Shown: positions 1 through 6,338 of the stretch, in pieces | How positions within the stretch are numbered: position 1 is the first letter of the stretch | Layout: each line of letters starts with the position of its first letter | DNA from: an uncultured Prevotella sp. | Lineage (GTDB): Bacteria > Bacteroidota > Bacteroidia > Bacteroidales > Bacteroidaceae | DNA: 13,077 nt | Direction of reading: 5' to 3' | Assembly: GCA_902491375.1 (NCBI GenBank) | Contig: CABUHE010000037.1 | Span: forward strand, 1 to 13,077 | Notes under the pieces: model-generated | Told to the model about the DNA's origin: nothing | The model's database searches: none | The model's input: only the letters and a program-made list of their open reading frames with translations | Program-made: the position numbers and the translations under genes

Positions 1-28
1 ACAACGTTTAATTTTTAATTGTTACTTG

Positions 29-3004
29 TTAATTTTGATCTTCCGAAGGAAGAATCACCACCCCCTCCTGCTTCATTCCATCCATCATAATCTTCAGCGG
101 ACGGTTGAAGCGCACGTGGCGCACAAACTTGGTTTCCTCTACCGCCGGCATAGAGTCAAGCAGTTCTTTCTGATATATTCCGTCGTTCTTATAGGTGTTG
201 ACGGTAAAATATCCTACACCGAAACTCGTCAGATTCTGGAAGAAGTGGGTGCCCTGGCTCGGGTCAACGCGATAGTTAGGAAGTCCGGCTTCTACTATAA
301 CGCGAGCCGCGCTGATATGAGGCCACTTCACAGGAATGCCCAGCCAGTAGTCGCTTGAGCCCCAACGGCCCGGCCCTATAAGCACATAGTTCTTACCTTC
401 GGCTATAAACTTGCGGTTAATACGCTCCACCTCGTCGGCTATACGAGGATTGTTAGATGCTGTGAAGCTGTCGTCTGTCTTAATATATACAACGTCGACA
501 ACATCCTCGCTTATGCCATGTCCGAGCGAATTATGCGACCTAAGCAGGCAGCGCGAGTCGTCTACGGCCGACAGGTCTTCGTCAAGCACCTGCTTGCTGT
601 CCACTATCGGGCGCATCTGCAACAGGTAGAATTCGCCCGTGCGGTCACGGTTTATATTGCAGGCGAACTCAATCTCCACCGGCCTTTTCATCCCCTCGGC
701 TCCATATTTCATAGCCATCTGCATCAGTTCGGGCAACGGGAACACTCCCATCTGCAACACTCCGCTGAACGATATAATCTTACGGCCGCCATCATAGAAG
801 CCGTCGCGTATCACCTGGTCATAGGGGTCGTATGTCGAACAGATATAGTTCAGCGAGCCGTCAGCCTCGGCATCCTTCACTTTAAGCTTCAGAATGTTGA
901 ATCCGTCGTCTACCTTGAAGTCGCCGCCGACGTCTCTCATGTCGAGCGCATAGAACTGCGTCTGAGTCTGTCTGAGAGCAATCTCCATCTCGCTGGTCTG
1001 CAACACCTGTCTTGGATGATACGGACTGACGCGCAGAGTCTGTCCTCCATCGACGATATACTTGCCCAGTCCGAGCGCAAGACTTGCTATACCGTCCTCT
1101 GAAGTCTCATTGCCTATCGGGTAATAGTTTATCGACCGCAGCACGCCTGATATGTTGGGATAATAGCGGTCGCCGTATTGTTTGCCCACAACTTCCTGCA
1201 ATATTACAGCCATCTTCTCCTGGTCAATGACATTACTTGTGGCTGTCATGTAGGCCTTCGAGTCGTGGAAATATACTGAAGCGTAGACACTCTTTATCGC
1301 GGCGGCAAGCATCTGAAGCATCTGATACTTGTCGTCAAGATTAGGTATCATGTAAGTAGAGTATATTCCGGCGAACGGCTGATAGTGAGAGTCTTCCAGA
1401 AGACTGGATGAACGCACTGCAATCGGGCGGTTGGTAGCGTCGAAGAATGTCAGGAAGTCAGCAATATACTTGTCCGGGAGCTGTGCGCGCAGGAAGTGTT
1501 TCAGTATCTCCTCATCGCTCGCATCACTCAAAGCTATCGGGTAAAGATTGTTCTGATCCATGAATTTGTCGAACACATCGGTACACAGCACTACCGTCTT
1601 AGGTATCGATACGCTGACACCCTCACGCTCGTTAAACTCCGGATGGCGCTTGATTATATTGTCGAGAAAAGCCAGTCCACGGCCTTTTCCGCCCAAAGAG
1701 CCGTCGCCTATACGGGCGAAGTGGGCGTAACGGTCGAACTTTCCACGGTCGAACACAGCCACAACGCCGATATTTTTCATGTGGCGATACTGCACAATGG
1801 CGTCAAAAATGATTTTACGGTGCAGGTCAACGTTCTGCAACTTGTGCCATGTTACAGTCTTCAGAAACTCCGACACAGGGAAAATAGCCCTTGCGCAGAG
1901 CCAGCGACTCATGTGGTTGCGCGATATGTGGTAGAGCATCGAGTCGTAAGGTATCTTGAAGATGTTGTCCTGCAACTGCTTCAGATTGCGCACACGCAGC
2001 ACCTCTGCATGTGTCTTCGGATCGCGGAAGATGAAATCTCCGAAGCCCATGTGCTCCTCCATAACGTGGCGCAGGTCGATACTCATGGCCTTAGAGTTCT
2101 TGTCTATGAAATGAAAATGCTCCGCTTCAGCCTTCGCCCTGTTGGCAGTCTCGCTGCTCTGGAGTATCAGCGGCACGTACTCATTCTCCTTACGGATGGC
2201 ACGGAGCAGCTTTAGTCCGGCCTCAGGGTCGGTCTCTCCGTCTTTCGGGAAGCGGCAGTCGGAAATCACGCCGAGCGTATTGTCTGCATAACGTTCATAC
2301 AGCTGCATGGCCTCCTCATAGGTTCGGGCAAGCACGACCTTAGGCCTGCCACGCATACGGAGCGCTGCACTGTGCGGATTTAACGCCTCTTCAGAAAAGT
2401 GCTGGCTCTGAGTAAGGATGTAACCGTAAAGCGTAGGCAGGAGTGAAGAATAAAACCTGATGCTGTCTTCAACCAAAAGAATCATCTGCACACCAGCTTC
2501 GGCTATATCGTGCTCGATGTTCATCTTGTCCTCTATAAGTTTAATAATCGACATTATGAGGTTGGTGTTGCCGAGCCAACAGAACACATAGTCGAAAATA
2601 GAGAGGTCTTCGTTCTCCATTCGGCGCGTTATGCCGTGCGAGAACGGGGTCAATACCACGCAAGGAATGTCCGGGAATTTGTCTTTAATGTCACGCGCAA
2701 CAGTAAAGGCGTCGTTGTCCGCGTTTCCGGGCATACATATAACAAGGTCTATGCTGGTATTGGCAAGCACCTCGGCAGCCTCCTCGGTCGTGCTGACCTG
2801 CATAAACGAGGGCGGATAACGCATGCCAAGCTCTGTATATTCGTTGAAGATTTTCTCGTCGATACGTCCGTCGTCTTCCAACATGAACGCATCATAAGGG
2901 TTGGCTACAATAAGAACATTGAAGATACGGTGAGTCATGAGATTCATGAACGTAACGTCCTTCAAATAAAATTTGCTCCACTGCTGCGGAATGGTTTCAT
3001 TCAT
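29..3004 (-). CDS. Two-receiver / PEP-synthase-type ATP-binding domain protein
   Basis: A 991-residue cytosolic protein with no signal peptide or membrane segment. Residues 27-160 form a receiver-like fold, but where the phospho-acceptor Asp is expected (after LVIC, about 89-91) there is Met-Pro, so it looks like a pseudo-receiver. Residues 174-315 form a second receiver with the acidic pair E179/D180, acceptor D249 (VISDCRF), S283/S284 and K302. Residues 430-800 match the ATP-binding N-terminal domain of PEP synthase / pyruvate phosphate dikinase: GGKGRG (438-443), IAVRSSSLLEDS (528-539), PFAGIYS (543-549) and EFYLLQMRPI (791-800). The last 190 residues carry GPGRWGSSDYW (877-887) and QGTHFF (917-922) and are not a recognisable phosphohistidine or TIM-barrel domain. 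Automatic labelling as PEP synthase would therefore be misleading; an ATP-dependent phosphotransfer role controlled by phosphorylation is inference. The start is the first ATG after a roughly 150-base leader. Monocistronic as far as the window shows. Confidence 0.85.
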   Translation of the reverse strand: MNETIPQQWSKFYLKDVTFMNLMTHRIFNVLIVANPYDAFMLEDDGRIDEKIFNEYTELGMRYPPSFMQVSTTEEAAEVLANTSIDLVICMPGNADNDAFTVARDIKDKFPDIPCVVLTPFSHGITRRMENEDLSIFDYVFCWLGNTNLIMSIIKLIEDKMNIEHDIAEAGVQMILLVEDSIRFYSSLLPTLYGYILTQSQHFSEEALNPHSAALRMRGRPKVVLARTYEEAMQLYERYADNTLGVISDCRFPKDGETDPEAGLKLLRAIRKENEYVPLILQSSETANRAKAEAEHFHFIDKNSKAMSIDLRHVMEEHMGFGDFIFRDPKTHAEVLRVRNLKQLQDNIFKIPYDSMLYHISRNHMSRWLCARAIFPVSEFLKTVTWHKLQNVDLHRKIIFDAIVQYRHMKNIGVVAVFDRGKFDRYAHFARIGDGSLGGKGRGLAFLDNIIKRHPEFNEREGVSVSIPKTVVLCTDVFDKFMDQNNLYPIALSDASDEEILKHFLRAQLPDKYIADFLTFFDATNRPIAVRSSSLLEDSHYQPFAGIYSTYMIPNLDDKYQMLQMLAAAIKSVYASVYFHDSKAYMTATSNVIDQEKMAVILQEVVGKQYGDRYYPNISGVLRSINYYPIGNETSEDGIASLALGLGKYIVDGGQTLRVSPYHPRQVLQTSEMEIALRQTQTQFYALDMRDVGGDFKVDDGFNILKLKVKDAEADGSLNYICSTYDPYDQVIRDGFYDGGRKIISFSGVLQMGVFPLPELMQMAMKYGAEGMKRPVEIEFACNINRDRTGEFYLLQMRPIVDSKQVLDEDLSAVDDSRCLLRSHNSLGHGISEDVVDVVYIKTDDSFTASNNPRIADEVERINRKFIAEGKNYVLIGPGRWGSSDYWLGIPVKWPHISAARVIVEAGLPNYRVDPSQGTHFFQNLTSFGVGYFTVNTYKNDGIYQKELLDSMPAVEETKFVRHVRFNRPLKIMMDGMKQEGVVILPSEDQN

Positions 3005-3159
3005 ACTGTGGTGTCTGTATTTTATTATGGTTTACGGAAATACAGTCTGCAAGCATTCTCAAGGTCACATAAAACGGCTGCGGCAACGGCAGACTGTGTC
3101 TGCAAGCGGCTGCTCTGAACTGTAAAATCCGGATTATCAAGTTAATTAAATATTAACTG

Positions 3160-3167
3160 CAAATATA
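3160..3167 (-). promoter_or_regulatory. Candidate -7 box for the two-receiver gene
   Basis: Read on the minus strand this is TATATTTG, matching the Bacteroidetes -7 consensus TAnnTTTG, about 155 bases before the start at 3004. No well-spaced TTTG -33 element is present; the nearest lies 25 bases away at 3193-3196. The resulting leader would contain a tight hairpin, GCAGAC/GTCTGC with a 3-base loop (3089-3103). Plausible but not strong. Confidence 0.4.
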
Positions 3168-3223
3168 GCGATAATATCCCGAAACGAGAAAGCAAATCGT
3201 GTTTTTCTTGTATTTCAGAAAAC

Positions 3224-3262
3224 AAAAAAGCGGGCTGAAACTGCCAAACGGTTTCAGCCCGC
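3224..3262 (-). terminator. Rho-independent terminator of the PepSY-like lipoprotein gene
   Basis: A perfect 12-base stem, GCGGGCTGAAAC (3230-3241) paired with GTTTCAGCCCGC (3251-3262), encloses a 9-base loop. On the minus strand it is followed by six T (3229-3224), then a T-rich stretch. It lies 17 bases beyond the stop codon at 3279 and separates this gene from the one at 3004. Confidence 0.9.
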
Positions 3263-3278
3263 ACTGTGTCTTAACATT

Positions 3279-4160
3279 TTAATAGTCAGGAGTTTCTGTT
3301 ATCTGACCGTCAACAGTAACCTTGAGGTCCATGTTGTAGTTGTCGAGATCAATCAGATAATAAACCTCTCCGGCCGCTGTCTCAACGTAGTCGCAGTCAT
3401 CAATGCGCTTGCCTGGATATTTAGCCTCGACTGCCGCACGGATATTCGCAGGCACGTTGCGTGAATAGTCGGTAGATGTCTTCACCCAGTTGTAGTCAGC
3501 GTCGAACACAACTTCCTTGCTCAGTCCTTCGTGACGGATGTCTATTTCATAACCATTGCGATCCACATCTATGTCGACTATCGTCGCGCCAGGATATTTT
3601 GTGCTGATAAACTGCTGGATTTCCAGCGGCATTGTGTTGCCTATCATTCCGTCGTGATTGTTGCTGCTGCCTTCCTGCACAACACGTGTAAGAGTGCCGT
3701 TGGGGTCGAAATACAGACTGTAGTCGGGTTGACCGCCCTGCTCTACTTCTATAATATAGACATTATCATAAGACGGGCGCTGTATCTCGTCAATGTCGTC
3801 GATTGTCCAGTTGTCCAAAGCATAAGTCGTAACTGAATATCCGCTCTGTACCGCCTCTGGCAGTCCCTGGAAATCGCGGCCGTAGTCTATCTCGGTCATC
3901 ACCCATTCACCGCCAGGCGTGAACCATGCGTCATGCTCTCTGCCGTCCTTCATAAACTCGGCGACAAAATATCCGCCTTCCTCTCTGTCCCACTCAACAT
4001 AGCCTACACCTGCATATTTCTGATCGAACGCCGACTGAACATTGCTTGGCACGCCACCACGTAAATCATCGTCATCGTTGTCGCATGAGGTTACTGCAAA
4101 CACGCCGAAGGCACACACCATTGTCCATTTCAATAAATTCAAGGTCTTCATAATAATCAT
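3279..4160 (-). CDS. PepSY-like (BLIP-like) surface lipoprotein
   Basis: A 293-residue lipoprotein. The N-terminus has a hydrophobic segment (about 12-23) ending in the lipobox VTSC with C26, then DNDDDD. Acidic residues right after the lipid-modified Cys resemble the Bacteroidetes lipoprotein export signal, so exposure on the outer-membrane surface is plausible. The mature part holds two copies of the PepSY-like / beta-lactamase-inhibitor-like fold (PF11396 type), about 36-150 and 180-290. Each begins with a VPxNxxxAxxxKY-type helix (VPSNVQSAFDQKY at 37-49, MPLEIQQFISTKY near 177-189) and alternates Tyr/Trp/Asp-rich beta hairpins. The family is widespread in gut Bacteroidetes and its function is unsettled; a literal beta-lactamase inhibitor role is unsupported. 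The bounds use the first ATG at 4160; the ATG three codons later (4151) gives a more typical MKTLNLLK signal start. Transcribed alone, with its own promoter and terminator. Confidence 0.85.
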   Translation of the reverse strand: MIIMKTLNLLKWTMVCAFGVFAVTSCDNDDDDLRGGVPSNVQSAFDQKYAGVGYVEWDREEGGYFVAEFMKDGREHDAWFTPGGEWVMTEIDYGRDFQGLPEAVQSGYSVTTYALDNWTIDDIDEIQRPSYDNVYIIEVEQGGQPDYSLYFDPNGTLTRVVQEGSSNNHDGMIGNTMPLEIQQFISTKYPGATIVDIDVDRNGYEIDIRHEGLSKEVVFDADYNWVKTSTDYSRNVPANIRAAVEAKYPGKRIDDCDYVETAAGEVYYLIDLDNYNMDLKVTVDGQITETPDY

Positions 4161-4199
4161 ATTTTTAATTGTTACATATATTTTTTAATTTCACTCTTG

Positions 4200-4243
4200 C
4201 CGGCGTCAGCTGCCCGGTTGTTATTCAACCTGTTGTCCGCCGG
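4200..4243 (-). other. Structured 5' leader of the lipoprotein gene
   Basis: Between the candidate promoter at 4252 and the start codon, CCGGCG (4200-4205) can pair with CGCCGG (4238-4243). Inside this, GGTTG (4216-4220) pairs with CAACC (4226-4230) around a 5-base loop. The long A/T-rich remainder up to 4161 is unstructured. This could influence mRNA stability or translation; I recognise no known riboswitch class. Confidence 0.35.
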
Positions 4244-4251
4244 TCTTAATG

Positions 4252-4280
4252 CAAAAGTAGATAGTGATTCTGAAAACAAT
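4252..4280 (-). promoter_or_regulatory. Candidate promoter of the PepSY-like lipoprotein gene
   Basis: On the minus strand, TACTTTTG (4259-4252) matches TAnnTTTG, preceded 17 bases upstream by ATTG (4280-4277), close to the TTTG -33 element. The spacer is slightly shorter than the usual 19-20. It would give a leader of about 85 bases. Confidence 0.5.
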
Positions 4281-4422
4281 CTGAAAAAACAAAATATTTT
4301 TGTAACAGAAGCTACAAAAATTACTTTTTATCTACTAAAATATGGCTTTACAGCATGCACAACATACAAACAGACATGGCGACCATACCCAGACAGAAAT
4401 ATAAAAGACGACATATCGCAGC

Positions 4423-4485
4423 GTAAAAGGGCATCTTTCAGCCTGCAAAAGGGTATCTTTTGCGTTGCGAAAGATGCCCTTTTAC
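4423..4485. repeat. Nested palindromic intergenic repeat, copy 1
   Basis: Perfect 17-base arms, GTAAAAGGGCATCTTTC (4423-4439) and GAAAGATGCCCTTTTAC (4469-4485), enclose a smaller hairpin of GCAAAAG (4445-4451) and CTTTTGC (4457-4463) around a 5-base loop. The inner hairpin is a variant of the outer arm (AAAAGGG, then ATCTTTT). The same core recurs at 8674-8756. The element sits in the middle of a divergent intergenic region, more than 150 bases from both promoters, so it is more likely a dispersed palindromic repeat than a gene-specific terminator. Confidence 0.8.
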
Positions 4486-4670
4486 AACACATTGACTATC
4501 AATGAATTACAGCGTCAGACAAAAATACTGTTATAAACTATAAGAAATTAGCACGTAAAACGATAACAATCAATCCGTTTATACTTACGGAAAAGAAGCA
4601 AAACGCCCGGTCTACGGACTTATTAATATGTTTTAAGTTGTTTTATCTCCGTTTTGTCAGTTTTTTATAG

Positions 4671-4678
4671 TATCTTTG
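4671..4678 (+). promoter_or_regulatory. Candidate -7 box of the sulfhydrylase gene
   Basis: TATCTTTG matches TAnnTTTG and is followed by GCA, as at several other starts in this window. The nearest upstream TTTG (4653-4656) is only 14 bases away, too close for a canonical -33 element. It predicts a leader of about 90 bases containing the GC-rich fold at 4693-4736. Confidence 0.5.
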
Positions 4679-4692
4679 CATCCATATTGCCA

Positions 4693-4736
4693 CGGCCAAG
4701 TGCAGGCCGGGCTGATGGCCGATGTATAACCGGCTT
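4693..4736 (+). other. GC-rich leader with mutually exclusive hairpins
   Basis: CGGCC (4693-4697) can pair with GGCCG (4705-4709) around AAGTGCA. The same segment, as AGGCCGG (4704-4710), can instead pair with CCGGCTT (4730-4736, one G-T pair) around a 19-base loop, and GGCC at 4717-4720 offers a third partner. The segment stands out as GC-rich inside an AT-rich region, directly before a sulfur-assimilation gene. Alternative pairing of one segment is typical of riboswitches and attenuators, but I cannot match it to a known class and the short stems could be chance. Confidence 0.35.
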
Positions 4737-4772
4737 ATAATAGAATAGGTATTAAAATCAGAAAAGACTGAA

Positions 4773-6056
4773 ATGGAAAAGAAACTCAAGACGTCAACAC
4801 TCTGCGTCCGCGGAGGTTGGAAACCAAAGAACGGCGAGCCGGTAGAGCCGCCTATCGTTCAGTGTACAACTTTCAAATATGACGACAGCGACGAAATGGG
4901 AATGCTCTTCGACCTCAAGAAGACGGGATATTTCTATACCCGACTGCAAAACCCTACGAACGACGCCGTTGCCGACAAGATAGCCAAACTTGAGGGAGGT
5001 GTCGGCGCAATGCTTACATCATCAGGACAGGCAGCAAACTTCTATGCCGTATTGAACATCTGCAGTGCTGGCGACCACATCGTAACTTCAAACGAGATTT
5101 ACGGCGGAACATATAATCTTTTCGGTGTTACCATGAAAAAAATGGGCATCGACTGCACATTTGTCAATCCAGAATCGAGCGAGGAAGAGATACAGAAGGC
5201 TTTCCGCCCGAATACCAAAGCGCTCTTCGGCGAAACCATATCAAACCCTGGATGCAAGATTCTTGACATTGAGAAGTTTGCCAGAATAGCACATAAGAAC
5301 GGCGTTCCGCTCATCATTGACAATACTTTTGCAACTCCGGTAAACTGCCGCCCGTTTGAGTGGGGATGCGATATCGTGACACACTCTACTACAAAATACA
5401 TGGACGGCCACGCCACACAGGTGGGCGGATGCGTTGTCGACAGCGGTAACTTTGACTGGGAAGCACATGCAGACAAGTTCCCCGGACTGACTACTCCTGA
5501 CGAGAGCTACCACGGACTGACCTACACCAAGGCTTTTGGAAAGATGGCATATATGACCAAACTCGTTGCACAACTTATGCGCGACCTCGGTTCTACGCCG
5601 TCACCACATAACTCTTTCTTCCTCAATCTCGGTCTTGAGACTCTTCATCTCCGTGTGCAGCGTCACTGTGAGAACGCGCAGCGCATAGCTGAATTCCTCC
5701 ATGACGACCCGCACGTGGCATGGGTACGCTACTGCGGCCTGAAGGACGACGAGGGCTATGAGCTCGGACAGAAGTATATGCCGAATGGTTCTTGCGGTGT
5801 AATGTCGTTCGGACTGAAGGGCGACCGCGAGACAGCTGTTAAATTCATGGACTCGCTCAAACTTATAAATATTGCAACACACGTGGCAGACATACGTTCA
5901 TGCGTGCTGCATCCGGCAAGCCACACACACCGCCAGCTGAGCGACGAACAGCTGCGCGAGGCAGGAATAGCTCCTGACCTTATCAGATTATCTGTAGGTA
6001 TCGAAGATGTAGACGACCTGATTGACGACATCAAGCAGGCTCTTGCACAGATATAA
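4773..6056 (+). CDS. metY: O-acetylhomoserine sulfhydrylase (O-acetylhomoserine aminocarboxypropyltransferase)
   Basis: A 427-residue PLP enzyme of the Cys/Met metabolism family, which makes homocysteine from O-acetylhomoserine and sulfide (direct sulfhydrylation). Visible landmarks are YFYTRLQNPT (53-62; Tyr/Arg contact the cofactor phosphate of the neighbouring subunit), SSGQAA (83-88), D183 in IIDNTFATP (pyridine nitrogen), the Schiff-base lysine K208 in HSTTKYMDGH, and R375 in VADIRS, expected to bind the substrate carboxylate. The length of about 430, with the insertion after VGGCVVDSG (about 217-255) containing a PGLT motif, fits MetY better than cystathionine lyases or methionine gamma-lyase (about 380-400). 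The ATG at 4773 is the only sensible start. It stands alone between its promoter and the terminator at 6083. Specificity for O-acetylhomoserine over O-acetylserine or O-succinylhomoserine is inferred from family resemblance. Confidence 0.93.
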   Translation: MEKKLKTSTLCVRGGWKPKNGEPVEPPIVQCTTFKYDDSDEMGMLFDLKKTGYFYTRLQNPTNDAVADKIAKLEGGVGAMLTSSGQAANFYAVLNICSAGDHIVTSNEIYGGTYNLFGVTMKKMGIDCTFVNPESSEEEIQKAFRPNTKALFGETISNPGCKILDIEKFARIAHKNGVPLIIDNTFATPVNCRPFEWGCDIVTHSTTKYMDGHATQVGGCVVDSGNFDWEAHADKFPGLTTPDESYHGLTYTKAFGKMAYMTKLVAQLMRDLGSTPSPHNSFFLNLGLETLHLRVQRHCENAQRIAEFLHDDPHVAWVRYCGLKDDEGYELGQKYMPNGSCGVMSFGLKGDRETAVKFMDSLKLINIATHVADIRSCVLHPASHTHRQLSDEQLREAGIAPDLIRLSVGIEDVDDLIDDIKQALAQI

Positions 6057-6082
6057 TTTAAGGTTTAAAGATGAAAGGATAG

Positions 6083-6134
6083 AAAGGCCCGAGGCTCCAA
6101 ACAATATACCATATCGGAGCTGCAGGGCCTTTTA
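6083..6134 (+). terminator. Terminator of the sulfhydrylase gene
   Basis: AAAGGCCC (6083-6090) pairs with GGGCCTTT (6125-6132), and inside it GCTCC (6094-6098) pairs with GGAGC (6116-6120). The stem is interrupted by a small internal loop and the terminal loop is 17 bases. It ends in TTTTATTCT. The fold begins 26 bases after the stop codon. Confidence 0.8.
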
Positions 6135-6174
6135 TTCTGTCTATTTTCTCACCTTTCAGAATTTCTCCCGAAAC

Positions 6175-6188
6175 TGTTTGCGCAAACA
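6175..6188. promoter_or_regulatory. 14-base perfect palindrome upstream of glutamate dehydrogenase
   Basis: TGTTTGCGCAAACA is self-complementary with no spacer. It lies 75 bases upstream of the -33 element of the gdh promoter, in the only regulatory gap before that gene. A dimeric regulator site is possible; no regulator is identifiable from this window. Confidence 0.35.
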
Positions 6189-6263
6189 AAAAGCACACAT
6201 CTTTTACCAACTGTGAAAAAGTACAAAAAGCAAGTAGGCCAAGGTAAATAATCGAAGTTTTCC

Positions 6264-6294
6264 TTTGCTGTTACATAGGAAAGCTTTAAATTTG
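6264..6294 (+). promoter_or_regulatory. Promoter of glutamate dehydrogenase
   Basis: TTTG (6264-6267), a 19-base spacer, then TAAATTTG (6287-6294): an exact match to the Bacteroidetes sigma-ABfr consensus in both elements and spacing. Transcription should begin near 6300, giving a leader of about 40 bases before the ATG at 6339. Confidence 0.85.
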
Positions 6295-6338
6295 CAGAAG
6301 AACAATGACACAATGTTAGTTTAACAAAAATTTATACT

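Noticed and set aside
2510..3118. Long plus-strand open frames antisense to the two-receiver gene, including 1496-2215 and 518-1102
   Set aside because: They are complementary to a well-conserved coding sequence and show no domain, signal peptide or upstream promoter.
4197..4505. A 102-codon plus-strand open frame in the divergent intergenic region
   Set aside because: It runs antisense through the lipoprotein leader and straight through the nested palindrome, has no promoter or recognisable domain, and its composition looks like translated noncoding DNA.
4679..4745. SAM-I-like match (GGCCGATG followed by CCGGC) in the sulfhydrylase leader
   Set aside because: The AGAG...GGAGGGA core, the kink-turn and the four-way junction arms are missing, so the similarity is superficial.
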